DNA from: Perlabentimonas sp964554585
Lineage (GTDB): Bacteria > Bacteroidota > Bacteroidia > Bacteroidales > Tenuifilaceae
Direction of reading: 5' to 3'
Length of the DNA: 16,999 nucleotides
Assembly (NCBI GenBank): GCA_964554585.1
Contig: CAZKPD010000049.1
Coordinates: 1 to 16,999, forward strand
The first letter of the stretch is position 1, and each line of letters begins with the position of its first letter. The notes beneath the pieces were generated by a model. The model was not told the DNA's origin and did not search any database. It was given only the letters and a program-made list of their open reading frames with translations. This document shows, one piece after another, positions 1-7,826 of this stretch. The position numbers were made by a program, and so were the translations under genes.

Positions 1-2
1 CT

Positions 3-1220
3 GCTGAAACCGTATTTGACGTGGCGCTAGATGTGTACGATAGCCAGAACTACAAGATCAGAAATATTTATCTGCACGCTTTGCCTTTTGAAAAGATTCA
101 GCATTACACCCGTAAGAGCGCCAATGCGATTATCAAGAAAGAGATTGCTGATGCAGCCTACGCATTTGCACCGAGCACGGCGGGCTCCAAAAAACTCATT
201 ATCCCTACCAGCGGTCCTGTGGTTAACGGATTGCACACCATGACCCTCGAGGATATTATAACCCTGGCCAAAATGGCCGACAGGCACGAGTTCCCCGATG
301 GACGTAACCTGGTGTTACCTTCCGATATGTGGTGGGCGTTGGTTAATAATAATGAGATTTTGAAGGGACAGCTTAAAAACATGCAGAACACAGGAGTCAT
401 TGACCCTCGGATTGTGAATTACTACGGATTCACCATTCATAAAAGTTTGGGCGACAAGTTAGGTTTGGGCTGGGATGTGCTGAACGAGAAAAAAGCAGAT
501 CAGGGTGCTGCGCACGTTGGCGAAATTGTGCCCGCAGCGGTTATGTTTTGCCGAAACCAAGTGTTCCGTGCAGGAGGTTTGATGGAGATGTTTTACAGGA
601 ATAAGTCAGAGAACCCCACAGGGCGCGCTTACGAGTTCGGATTCCAGCACCGTTTTAAAGCCGATTTCCAGATGGATGCCGAGAGATATGGCGGACTGGT
701 TTACGCTATGCCCAGCGCGGATGGAGGAAGTATAAACCTAGATGCTGCTGCTGTGGCTATGCTGAAGCTGATGCAAGGAACCAACATCACAAGTTCGGTA
801 GGAAGCGGAAGTGATAAGCATAAAGTAACCCTTACCGTGCAGCATCCCGCCAGCATTGACGACAGCCTTGTGGACTACCTGGAGGATTACCTCATCGAGT
901 TCGGATCGGATAACATTCCGGCACTCACCGTGACTGTGAACAAGGGAGGTGTGGCCATAGGAACCAGCACAGCGGTTGCGGCTAAAACTAAGCGCATTTA
1001 CCTGAGCGAGATCCTTACCGGACTCGTGGCCACCACACCCGTAAGAGGCAGTATTGTGGACACTGAGGGTGATACCGACACCTATGTGATTGCGATTACA
1101 CCTGCAGGGGGCACTTATGAGGACGATATCACCATTACCGCTCAAACGAGCCGTAATGCGGTATCCTTTGCCGCTGCCCGCACACTAGGAACCACTGTGG
1201 CTTCAGTTAACATATCATAG
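3..1220 (+). CDS. Major capsid protein (5' end outside window)
   Basis: The frame is open from the first bases of the window, so the real start lies upstream; the GTG at 21 is internal. The visible part is about 405 residues. The first two thirds look like an HK97-fold major capsid protein: a segment reading LVLPSDMWWALV, then a YYGFTIHKS strand, then an AVMFCRNQVFRAGG strand, followed by a long stretch ending in a GFQHRF motif. This order is usual in capsid proteins of Bacteroidota phages. The last ~150 residues (from about 750) are Ala/Thr/Gly/Val-rich and look like an added beta-sandwich domain, possibly a surface-exposed or decoration-like extension. It is followed after 4 bases by a neck-type gene and then by tail genes, as expected at a head-tail boundary. 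The family call comes from sequence character and position; no search was run. Confidence 0.78.
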   Translation, partial: AETVFDVALDVYDSQNYKIRNIYLHALPFEKIQHYTRKSANAIIKKEIADAAYAFAPSTAGSKKLIIPTSGPVVNGLHTMTLEDIITLAKMADRHEFPDGRNLVLPSDMWWALVNNNEILKGQLKNMQNTGVIDPRIVNYYGFTIHKSLGDKLGLGWDVLNEKKADQGAAHVGEIVPAAVMFCRNQVFRAGGLMEMFYRNKSENPTGRAYEFGFQHRFKADFQMDAERYGGLVYAMPSADGGSINLDAAAVAMLKLMQGTNITSSVGSGSDKHKVTLTVQHPASIDDSLVDYLEDYLIEFGSDNIPALTVTVNKGGVAIGTSTAVAAKTKRIYLSEILTGLVATTPVRGSIVDTEGDTDTYVIAITPAGGTYEDDITITAQTSRNAVSFAAARTLGTTVASVNIS

Positions 1221-1224
1221 CATA

Positions 1225-1710
1225 GTGTTACGCGCTCAAACATATCGGGCTTTGGCCAATAGGTTGAAGAGTTCCATGCCCTCTTTGCAGTTCATTGACC
1301 TGCAGAAGGGGCAGATGGAGCGCGAGGATAGCAGCTACCCGCTACCTTTCCCCGCTGTGCTGATAGAGTTTCTGCCGGTGCAGTGGGGTTCCAGCGGAGA
1401 CCCGCAAATGGGCAACACGTTAATCCGCATTCATGCCTATGACGATCACCTGGGCGACACCTTTGAGGGTGGTGAGCAGGAGTATGACAGCGTGAAGGAT
1501 CTGAATTTGATTGATGAGCTGTTTCATGCCATGCAGGGATTTGCCACTGAGAGCATGAGTCCGCTTAACCGGGCTGAAGATCAGGTTTCCTTTGACGGGA
1601 GATATGTGAAAATTAGGATTGATTTTGAGTGCAATCTTTACCAAGAACGACGCAAGCAGGAGTTTGCTCCGTTATCTGATGTTGAACTAAAAGTAAAGCG
1701 AAATGACTAA
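1225..1710 (+). CDS. Putative neck / tail-completion (tail terminator-like) protein
   Basis: 161-residue soluble protein with a GTG start four bases after the capsid stop. It has a helical N-terminus (RALANRLKSSMPSLQFIDLQ), a beta-rich middle (PFPAVLIEFLPVQW) and an EYDSVKDLNLIDELFHAMQGF helix. This layout, an alpha/beta domain of about 150 residues with a PAVLIEF-type strand placed between capsid and sheath genes, fits head-tail connector or tail terminator proteins that cap the tube and sheath. The stop codon overlaps the start of the next gene by 8 bases, so the two are probably translationally coupled. No family motif can be named with certainty; the assignment rests on position, size and predicted fold. 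Confidence 0.55.
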   Translation: MLRAQTYRALANRLKSSMPSLQFIDLQKGQMEREDSSYPLPFPAVLIEFLPVQWGSSGDPQMGNTLIRIHAYDDHLGDTFEGGEQEYDSVKDLNLIDELFHAMQGFATESMSPLNRAEDQVSFDGRYVKIRIDFECNLYQERRKQEFAPLSDVELKVKRND

Positions 1711-2086
1711 TAAGAATAAAGGGAAAACCAAGGTTGACGAGGTTGAAGATACCATTGAGGTAGAAGAGACTGCAAAAGACGAACCTGAAACCGATAAGGC
1801 AGCCAAGGACGAGCCCCCCGCTGGCGAAGCGTTAGAAAAGGATCCGCCGGCTGCCGATGCGGGGAAAGAGCCCGAAAAGGCTGCGACTGAAACAAAGGTT
1901 AAGGCTGTTAGACCTAAGCCGCAACCCGTGAAGGAAACCGACAGTGATGCTTCCGTAGCCAAAGAATTGATGGTGAAACGAGGCATTAAAAAGGTGTATA
2001 AGGTGGGCAACGTGTGGTTTACTGACGAGCAGTATGCCCAACAAAGCTCCAAAAAACAGGGCTTAACCATTAAGACTTTTGAATAA
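1703..2086 (+). CDS. Hypothetical phage protein with Glu/Lys/Pro-rich low-complexity N-terminus
   Basis: 127 residues. Roughly residues 1-80 are low complexity: alternating Lys, Glu, Asp, Pro and Ala, predicted to be disordered and acidic overall. The last 45 residues form a more ordered block with VKRGIKKVYKVGNVWFTDEQY followed by a basic KKQGLTIKTFE end. It overlaps the preceding gene by 8 bases and shares one base with the sheath start (TAATG), so it sits inside the head-tail operon. Small structural or assembly proteins with a disordered charged arm and a compact C-terminus are common at this site in Bacteroidota phages, but I do not recognise a family and give no function. Confidence 0.6.
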   Translation: MTNKNKGKTKVDEVEDTIEVEETAKDEPETDKAAKDEPPAGEALEKDPPAADAGKEPEKAATETKVKAVRPKPQPVKETDSDASVAKELMVKRGIKKVYKVGNVWFTDEQYAQQSSKKQGLTIKTFE

Positions 2087-3285
2087 TGTTACCAAACGTA
2101 AGTATTGAAATTAGGCGCGATGGCTTGGGTCAAGTGGCGTTCACCAACGACACTATTATGGGTTTGATTCTTACCGGATCTGCGGTGAGCTCTACGCTAG
2201 CCCTGAACACGCCCTATGCCATCTACAGCCTTAAGGATGCTGAAAACCTCGGCATTAAGCAGTATGAAGAGCCTGTAACCGCACCTCCGGTGGCCGGGGC
2301 CAATGCGGCTGCATGGACGCAGATACGCGACTTTTACAAGGAATCCGGCGATGGGGCCAAGCTTTGGATCATTGTGGGTAATGAAAACAAGATGAGCACC
2401 TACGTTACCGGCGGAGGCGCCAACCCCTGTTTGCTGGAGATATTGGCCACCAAGGCCAATGGCGAGATTGCCGTAGTGGGTGTGTGCCCGGGCAAAAGCC
2501 AGGGCTCTACCATTACAGACGGTCTCAATGACGATGTATGGGATACTATTGCAGCTGCTCAGGTGGTGGCACGAAATTATCAGGAGAACATAATGCCATT
2601 CAGCGTGGTGGTGGCAGGAATTGGCTTTGCCGGAGATGCCGACACAGCGAAAGACCTTAAAGCCATGAGTAACCATAGGGTTAGCGTTGTGCTTGCAGCC
2701 CCGGCTAGCGATAATGTTGCCGGAGTAGGCCAGCTGCTTGGCCGGTTGGCCGGCATCCCGGTGCAGCGAAAAATCAGCCGGGTGAAGGATGGGGCGCTAG
2801 GGAACCTGACTGGATACCTAACCGACGGAGTGGTTGTGGAGTATCGCGAAGGCGATTTAAGCACGCTACACGATAAGGGGTATATCGTTTACCGTACCTT
2901 CCAGGGTAAGAGCGGTTACTTTTACAGCGGAGACCCTACAGCCACATCGGCTACCGACGATCTGAACACCATATCCCGTAACCGTATTATCGACAAGGCG
3001 CTTAAGATCACCTACAACACCTACATTGAGGAGATTGATGACGAGGTGCCCATTACTTCAGAAGGGAGGATTGAGCCTGCCGTATGCGGTGCGTTGCAAG
3101 AGAAGATTGAGCGTCAGATCAACGGAAATATGGTCAACGAGATCTCTGATTTCAGCGCCTACATTGATCCTGATCAAAACATTCTATCAGGAACACCGCT
3201 TGAGGTGGTGCTGGACATTACGCCCAAAGGGTATCTCGGCAATATTCGGGTGTCTTTGGGATTTATTAACCCATTTTCAACATAA
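2086..3285 (+). CDS. Contractile tail sheath protein (DUF2586-like)
   Basis: 399 residues, starting one base inside the previous stop codon. The start, LPNVSIEIRRDGLGQ, followed by a Ser/Thr/Ala strand and a long alpha/beta body, matches the character of DUF2586 proteins, the tail sheath family of Bacteroidota contractile phages. The C-terminal third has the pattern expected of the conserved sheath core: NTISRNRIIDKALKITYNTY, an EEIDDEVPIT turn, a helix with ALQEKIERQI, and a final beta strand (EVVLDITPKGYLGNIRVSLG) that ends the protein and would interlock neighbouring subunits. It is followed at once by a tube-sized gene, the standard sheath-tube pair. Its presence is the main evidence that this phage has a contractile tail. 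Confidence 0.85.
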   Translation: MLPNVSIEIRRDGLGQVAFTNDTIMGLILTGSAVSSTLALNTPYAIYSLKDAENLGIKQYEEPVTAPPVAGANAAAWTQIRDFYKESGDGAKLWIIVGNENKMSTYVTGGGANPCLLEILATKANGEIAVVGVCPGKSQGSTITDGLNDDVWDTIAAAQVVARNYQENIMPFSVVVAGIGFAGDADTAKDLKAMSNHRVSVVLAAPASDNVAGVGQLLGRLAGIPVQRKISRVKDGALGNLTGYLTDGVVVEYREGDLSTLHDKGYIVYRTFQGKSGYFYSGDPTATSATDDLNTISRNRIIDKALKITYNTYIEEIDDEVPITSEGRIEPAVCGALQEKIERQINGNMVNEISDFSAYIDPDQNILSGTPLEVVLDITPKGYLGNIRVSLGFINPFST

Positions 3286-3296
3286 ATTAAAGAGAT

Positions 3297-3734
3297 ATGC
3301 AACCAGCCTGGGAAGATTATAAGTGCTACATGGGTGGTCGGTTTGTAACCGGTATTCAGGGGTTCAAATACGGAGCCACACAGGTAAAAGAGCCTATCTA
3401 TGGCGAGGGGATAGATCCTCACGACTACGGTAGAGGGAACCGAGAATTCAAGTGCGAAATTACGGTTCTGCAGAGCGAACTGGAAGCCATTATACTGAGC
3501 GGTGGCGATCCTACCAATATCCCTCCATTCTCCATTGTGCACAGCTACGTGCGTAAAGGCACTACAGCTATTATAACAGATGTGATAGAGGGTGTTGAGT
3601 TTACGGAGTGGGAAAAGGGTATGGATCAGGGTGCAACGCACATGACGGTTACCCTACCCTGTGTGTGCTTACGGGTAACGCCCAATGTGAGCGCGGCGTT
3701 TGTGAAACAGCGATTCAACGCTAATTTGCAGTAA
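3297..3734 (+). CDS. Tail tube protein
   Basis: 145-residue, beta-rich protein directly downstream of the sheath gene, the usual place and size for the inner tube subunit of a contractile tail. The N-terminus contains a short beta hairpin (CYMGGRFVTGIQGFKYG), followed by an EFKCEITVLQSELEAIILSGG strand-helix unit and a C-terminal strand pair around TAIITDVIEGVEFTEW. This resembles the tube proteins of Mu/P2-like phages in size and secondary structure. AAAGAGAT lies just before the ATG and could act as a weak ribosome-binding site. The call rests mainly on gene order and fold pattern. Confidence 0.72.
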   Translation: MQPAWEDYKCYMGGRFVTGIQGFKYGATQVKEPIYGEGIDPHDYGRGNREFKCEITVLQSELEAIILSGGDPTNIPPFSIVHSYVRKGTTAIITDVIEGVEFTEWEKGMDQGATHMTVTLPCVCLRVTPNVSAAFVKQRFNANLQ

Positions 3735-3736
3735 AA

Positions 3737-4126
3737 ATGAGTAAAGAAAACCTAAGAGGAGAGCCCGTGGGTGTGGAGGGAACGCCCGCCCGCGGGCACA
3801 TTGCAACCCCGGAGCAGATTGCTGCCTGGAAGAAACTGTACGGCGATGTGTATGAGATTACCGTAGACGGTCGAACGGGCTACGTGCGGGGGTTCGACCG
3901 CAACACCATGAAGTTCGCCCTGTCGCAGCTGAAGTTTAAGCTTGGAGCCGACAGCTCTGCCGAGGTGTCGGTGGAAAAAATGATAGAGCTGGGCGAGATA
4001 GGGCTACAGAACTGCTGGCTGGGTGGCGACGATGAGATTCTGAACAACGACCGCCTGTTTATGGCTGCTGCCCTGCAAGTGGGCGAGCTGTTTGAGATTG
4101 CCGAGACTGCGCTAAAAAAGCTTTAG
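3737..4126 (+). CDS. Tail assembly chaperone, short (zero-frame) product
   Basis: 129-residue protein between the tube and tape measure genes, the position where nearly all long-tailed phages carry a pair of tail assembly chaperones that coat the tape measure during tail assembly. It has a Gly/Pro-rich leader, a small beta domain (YEITVDGRTGYVRGFDR) and a helical C-terminus (MKFALSQLKF, then EKMIELGEIGL, then the final AETALKKL). The stop at 4124-4126 falls three bases after an in-frame A AAA AAG heptamer. A 60-codon open reading frame continues in the -1 frame up to the tape measure start. This is the G / G-T arrangement of lambda-type tail chaperones, so the gene probably gives a short product and a frameshifted longer one. 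Confidence 0.75.
   Translation: MSKENLRGEPVGVEGTPARGHIATPEQIAAWKKLYGDVYEITVDGRTGYVRGFDRNTMKFALSQLKFKLGADSSAEVSVEKMIELGEIGLQNCWLGGDDEILNNDRLFMAAALQVGELFEIAETALKKL
4114..4120 (+). promoter_or_regulatory. Programmed -1 ribosomal frameshift slippery site (A AAA AAG)
   Basis: The zero-frame codons here are CTA AAA AAG CTT TAG, so the heptamer is phased as A AAA AAG, the same slippery sequence used in E. coli dnaX and many phage tail chaperone genes. Slipping back one base gives AAA AAA and continues with GCT TTA GCC. A short GCGC/GCGC inverted repeat (4132-4135 with 4142-4145) lies 11 bases downstream and could be part of a stimulatory structure, but it is only 4 bp. No clear upstream Shine-Dalgarno-like stimulator is visible. 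Confidence 0.8.
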
Positions 4127-4302
4127 CCGACGCGCTCGACCGCGCCCAGAATAACTGGATAGGCCTCTACGACACCGCCTGCCAGTACTATCTCAACAAG
4201 GACACGTCGGCGTTAAGCGATGAGCACTGGGCGCAAACCATAGCACAGCTGGTGTGGCTGAGAAAGGACGAGGCAAGGCACAATAATAATTTTGACCTGT
4301 GA
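4120..4302 (+). CDS. Tail assembly chaperone, -1 frameshift extension (fusion spans 3737-4302)
   Basis: Read in the -1 frame from the slippery site, this stretch is open for 60 codons and ends at TGA 4300-4302, overlapping the GTG start (4299) of the tape measure gene. The translation begins ALADALDRAQNNWIGLYDTA and ends NNNFDL; it is rich in Trp, Tyr and Asp/Glu like the T-type domains of tail chaperones. The stretch has no ATG and no convincing own start, so without a frameshift about 170 bases between two tightly packed genes would be unexplained. The predicted fusion is 188 residues (128 from the zero frame plus 60). In known phages the fusion is made in small amounts and recruits tube subunits to the chaperone-coated tape measure; that role here is an inference. 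Confidence 0.75.
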   Translation, partial: ALADALDRAQNNWIGLYDTACQYYLNKDTSALSDEHWAQTIAQLVWLRKDEARHNNNFDL

Positions 4303-6194
4303 GCAACGCAGTAGAATTTATATACAAACTTCAGGACAAGGTTTCCGGTTCGCTCAAGCAGATGGAAGAGAACTCCAAACGCCTGCATGACCAGATGGAC
4401 CGCGCCAAAGAGAAGGCTGGATCGCTGGAAAAATCGCTTGGACGGGTTGCCGGGCGTTACCTCTCGTTTGGTGCAGCCATTATGGGCGGCCGGGCCATCC
4501 TTAAGCTGGGGATGGACATGGAGCAGACCCGCACCAAATTCGAGGTGATGCTCGGATCGCTGGAGAAGGGCAACAGGATGATTGCCGACATACAGCAGCT
4601 GGCTAAAGGCACTCCGTACGGTGATGCCCTAACGAAGTCGGGGGAGACGCTTCTGTCCTTTAACTATGATGTAGAAAAAGTGATCTCCACGCTCGGCATG
4701 CTCGGCGATGTGGCTATGGGTGACAGGAACAAGCTGTCCGGCCTTACCTTGGCGTTCGCGCAGATGTCGAGCACGGGCAGGCTTACCGGGCAGGACCTGC
4801 TGCAGATGATCAACCAGGGCTTCAACCCCCTAGCGGTGATAAGCGAAAAAACGGGCAAGTCCATATCTGTGCTTAAGGATGAGATGGCCAAAGGGGCTAT
4901 CTCTTCGCAAATGGTTGAGGAGGCGTTCCGCGCCGCCACATCGGAGGGTGGCCGCTTTCACGGCATGATGGATAAGATGGGCCAAACCGGTGCCGGTAAG
5001 CTGAGCACCCTGATGGGCACCCTGAAGGAGAAGTTGGCTGAGCTGGGCGAAAAGATGGTGCCATACCTGAATAGGGTCTTGGATTTTGGGCTGAAGTTGG
5101 CGGATAATTTCGACCGCATTGCAAAGGTGGTGTGGAGCGCTTTAATTCCGGTTAGGGCATTTTTCACCGGACTTTTCACCCTTTTTAAGTTTCTAAAAGA
5201 GAATGGTGCTGTATTAGCCATTACGGCAACCCTTCTAATATCCATAAGGCTTGCCATGCTTCAAACAGCATTAGCCGCCAAAGGGTTGTCTATTGGAACA
5301 ATGTTGGCATCCAAAGCCTTTCAATTACTAAATGCCACCCTGCTTAAGAATCCGTTTACAGCGGTACTGGTAGGTATTACACTGGTGGTAGGTGCATTAG
5401 TAATGATGCGCAGGCGAACCAGGGAGGCAACCAGTGATCTTGATACGCTTAACAAACGTGCCAACGATTATGCCAATGATGAACGTGCGCGACTTGATCG
5501 GATATTTGATGCCTTAAGGAGGACCAACCCCGAAAGTGAAGAGCGAAATAAGCTGATTAAACAGCTTAAAGAGATGTATCCCGATCTGATCGGAAAGATG
5601 AATCTTGAAAAAGCTACGCTTAATGAGTTAGAAACAGCCTACAATAAGATTGCAGCCGCAATTCAGAAAAAGGCAGAAGCGCAAGCTTATGAATCAATGA
5701 TTCAAGAGTTATACACCGAAAAGGCTCAAATAGAAACATCTGATAGTTGGGCAGCACTTCAGGGATTACTTTCATCCCAGTCAAGGTCAGGGTATGGTGC
5801 AGAGCAAACCCGCAGACTTCTTGCCGGGCACAAACTTAATATAGGCGGAACCAGTTATAATGTTGATAAACTGTTTAGAGATTATGACCGTGTGGCTGCT
5901 CTTAATAAGCGCATAGGTCAACTGTCTCACAGAGCTGCAAGCGGTCAGCTTGGTGGTGATTCTATGGGAATGATGGGCTTTTCTGATACCGAGATAGCAT
6001 CCGCTTCATCTGTATCCGGCTTAACCGGTGGCGGTTCACGCCCCACCAATATTACCATTAACCTGCGAAACTTGATAGAATACTTGAATATGTACCCGCA
6101 AACCGTACATGAGGGCATCACCGATATGGAGGATAAACTTATTGAGGGTTTGCTAAGAGTTGTTAACAGCGCCAATAGAATAGCCGCACGATGA
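4299..6194 (+). CDS. Tape measure protein
   Basis: 631 residues with a GTG start that overlaps the chaperone stop (GTGA). Residues 1-60 form a charged coiled coil. Residues ~60-260 carry the conserved tape measure domain, recognisable by GMDMEQTRTKFEVMLGS, GLTLAFAQMSSTGRLTGQDL and MINQGFNPLAVISEKTGKS. Hydrophobic segments follow at about residues 300-325 and 353-370, as in tape measures that are ejected and may enter the host membrane. The rest is helical with a coiled coil around 440-480 and a Gly/Ser-rich stretch near 560. At about 0.15 nm per residue the length suggests a tail near 95 nm (inference). Base composition drops from about 60% to about 40% G+C around 5160, within this gene. ATGA overlap with the next gene. 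Confidence 0.9.
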   Translation: MSNAVEFIYKLQDKVSGSLKQMEENSKRLHDQMDRAKEKAGSLEKSLGRVAGRYLSFGAAIMGGRAILKLGMDMEQTRTKFEVMLGSLEKGNRMIADIQQLAKGTPYGDALTKSGETLLSFNYDVEKVISTLGMLGDVAMGDRNKLSGLTLAFAQMSSTGRLTGQDLLQMINQGFNPLAVISEKTGKSISVLKDEMAKGAISSQMVEEAFRAATSEGGRFHGMMDKMGQTGAGKLSTLMGTLKEKLAELGEKMVPYLNRVLDFGLKLADNFDRIAKVVWSALIPVRAFFTGLFTLFKFLKENGAVLAITATLLISIRLAMLQTALAAKGLSIGTMLASKAFQLLNATLLKNPFTAVLVGITLVVGALVMMRRRTREATSDLDTLNKRANDYANDERARLDRIFDALRRTNPESEERNKLIKQLKEMYPDLIGKMNLEKATLNELETAYNKIAAAIQKKAEAQAYESMIQELYTEKAQIETSDSWAALQGLLSSQSRSGYGAEQTRRLLAGHKLNIGGTSYNVDKLFRDYDRVAALNKRIGQLSHRAASGQLGGDSMGMMGFSDTEIASASSVSGLTGGGSRPTNITINLRNLIEYLNMYPQTVHEGITDMEDKLIEGLLRVVNSANRIAAR

Positions 6195-6811
6195 ATGAGA
6201 TAGATCTTAAAAAGATATTTGGTGCCACCTGGGGGTTTATAGGGCTTCCCTTCCCCGAAATGGTAGTGAAGGGGTTGCCTGTTGTGCGCAAGGGCTCATT
6301 CCGGGCTGATGAGTTTGAGTTTCCCGATCCGCCGCAGCTGGAAACATTGAGCAATAAGGGTGTTGCCTACTACGCCCTATCCCCCGAAGGGCGTAGGGTA
6401 TTCATGCCGATTTGGTTGAGCACGGCGGACAACAATGCGCTGATGTACCTGCTGCCCAATACGGTGATGAGCATGGGGGTAAAAGCCAATATTGTCACCA
6501 CACGGCTAGTGAACAGGCATGGCACGGTAAAAGAGGAGATTGCCGACGACGATTGGGAGATCCGCATCAGGGGGGTGTTGGTTGGCAAAGGGAATAACTA
6601 CCCGGAAGGGGAAATGCAGCAGCTTATAGAATGGCGCGAGAAAAGGCAGGCTTTCAATATTCAGAACGTGAAAACGGCCATAGCCCTCAATGAGGATGAA
6701 AAGGTGGTAATTACCCGCCTCAATTTCCCTGAGAACAGAGGTTTTCAGAATACCCAGCCCTACGAGCTGGAGATGGTAAGCGACAAGGAGTTTAGCCTAT
6801 TTATTGATTGA
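6191..6811 (+). CDS. Tail/baseplate protein (DUF6046-like)
   Basis: 206 residues, coupled to the tape measure gene by an ATGA overlap. The first 35 residues include hydrophobic and Gly-rich segments (IFGATWGFIGLPFPEMVVKG). The middle is beta-rich (YYALSPEGRRVFMPIWL), and a WEIRIRGVLVGKGNNYPEG element is followed by a helix (EMQQLIEWREKRQAFNIQN). Proteins of this size and pattern, known as DUF6046, sit between the tape measure and the gpD-like hub in Bacteroidota phages, the position of the LysM-bearing gp53 or DNA-circulation protein in other myophages. By position it would link the tail tube to the baseplate hub. The DUF name comes from memory of the family and was not checked by a search. 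Confidence 0.6.
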   Translation: MNEIDLKKIFGATWGFIGLPFPEMVVKGLPVVRKGSFRADEFEFPDPPQLETLSNKGVAYYALSPEGRRVFMPIWLSTADNNALMYLLPNTVMSMGVKANIVTTRLVNRHGTVKEEIADDDWEIRIRGVLVGKGNNYPEGEMQQLIEWREKRQAFNIQNVKTAIALNEDEKVVITRLNFPENRGFQNTQPYELEMVSDKEFSLFID

Positions 6812-6812
6812 T

Positions 6813-7826
6813 ATGTACGTTAAGAACAGCTGTTATATAGAGGTAACCAAGCCCAACGGTACGCGCATTAGTTTTGACGCGTTGGAATCGTTAAGCGTCG
6901 ATAAGAGCATCGACCGGGTGGGATCGGCGTGCACCATTCGCATACCGGCATCGGCAGCCATGGTATATAAGGACGGCTCTAAAACCGAAAGTGCCCAAAC
7001 CGCCAAGCAGTTTGACCGTGGGGATAGGATATCCGTTTGGTTGGGTTATAACGGACGTATGAGCCTGGAGTTTGAAGGCTTTATCTATCGGGTTAACTAC
7101 ACCACTCCGGTGGAGATAGAGTGCGAGGGGTTTGAGTATTTGCTTCGCAATGATTTGCCTACAAAAACCTTTGCCAATACCACACTAAAGGATGTGCTAA
7201 ATTATACTATAGCTTCTGCCGGGGCCCAATATGGTGGTATTGTACTTACCGGGGACATTCCTCATGTTGAAATGGTGGACTATGTTATCCCTGCAAACCT
7301 TAACGGGATCGCTGCACTGCAGCAGATCAAGGAACACTACGGCCTCACCGTCTATTTAGATGGATTTTGGGCGTATGCCGGATTGGACTTTGTTCGAATG
7401 AGCGGTGAGGTGAAATACAGCTTGGGTGTGAATACACCTAGGGCTGATGAGCTGAAGTACCAGCGCGAGGAGGATGTGAAGCTGAAGGTAAAGGCTATTC
7501 AGATTAATAAGGACAACACCAAACTTGAAGCCGAGGTGGGCGACCCCAAGGGGGAGCAGCGCACCCTGTACTTCTATACAGCCAAAAGCACAGAAGATCT
7601 AAAGCGGTTGGCCGAAACTGAGCTAAAGAAGTACAAGTACAGCGGATACACCGGCAAGCTGACCACACTGCTTGAGCCACCCGCACATCCGGGTATGGTA
7701 GCAGTGATTGATGATCCTAAGTATGATCGTGGGGGCAAGTATGAAATACGCAGTGTGGTCACCACTTTTGGAACGGGTGGAGCGCAACGCAGCGTTGAAA
7801 TAGGTAAAACGGTAAGCGATGGATAA
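6813..7826 (+). CDS. Baseplate hub protein (gpD / gp27-like)
   Basis: 337 residues from the ATG at 6813, one base after the previous stop; a TTG at 6804 in the same frame is possible but needs an overlap and a poorer start codon. The fold pattern follows P2 gpD / Mu gp44 / T4 gp27 hubs: an N-terminal beta-barrel with the FDRGDRISVWLGYNG and LEFEGFIYRVN elements, a middle domain (TLKDVLNYTIASAG, then ALQQIKEHYGLTVYLD), and a C-terminal domain around RLAETELKKYKYSGYTGKL that ends in a PAHPGMVAVIDDP strand. The hub trimer joins the tail tube to the spike and often carries or holds lytic domains; none is visible here. The next gene overlaps by 8 bases and encodes the expected spike-like partner. 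Confidence 0.78.
   Translation: MYVKNSCYIEVTKPNGTRISFDALESLSVDKSIDRVGSACTIRIPASAAMVYKDGSKTESAQTAKQFDRGDRISVWLGYNGRMSLEFEGFIYRVNYTTPVEIECEGFEYLLRNDLPTKTFANTTLKDVLNYTIASAGAQYGGIVLTGDIPHVEMVDYVIPANLNGIAALQQIKEHYGLTVYLDGFWAYAGLDFVRMSGEVKYSLGVNTPRADELKYQREEDVKLKVKAIQINKDNTKLEAEVGDPKGEQRTLYFYTAKSTEDLKRLAETELKKYKYSGYTGKLTTLLEPPAHPGMVAVIDDPKYDRGGKYEIRSVVTTFGTGGAQRSVEIGKTVSDG

Noticed and set aside
738..1145. Open frame of 135 codons on the minus strand within the capsid gene
   Set aside because: Lies fully antisense to a well-supported coding region, has Cys/His/Ser-rich shadow composition and no coupled neighbours.
2197..2676. Open frame of 159 codons on the minus strand within the sheath gene
   Set aside because: Antisense shadow of the sheath gene, with no recognisable motif and no start context.
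6804..6812. TTG at 6804 as the start of the hub gene
   Set aside because: An ATG in the same frame follows at 6813, one base after the previous stop; it gives a better start with no overlap.
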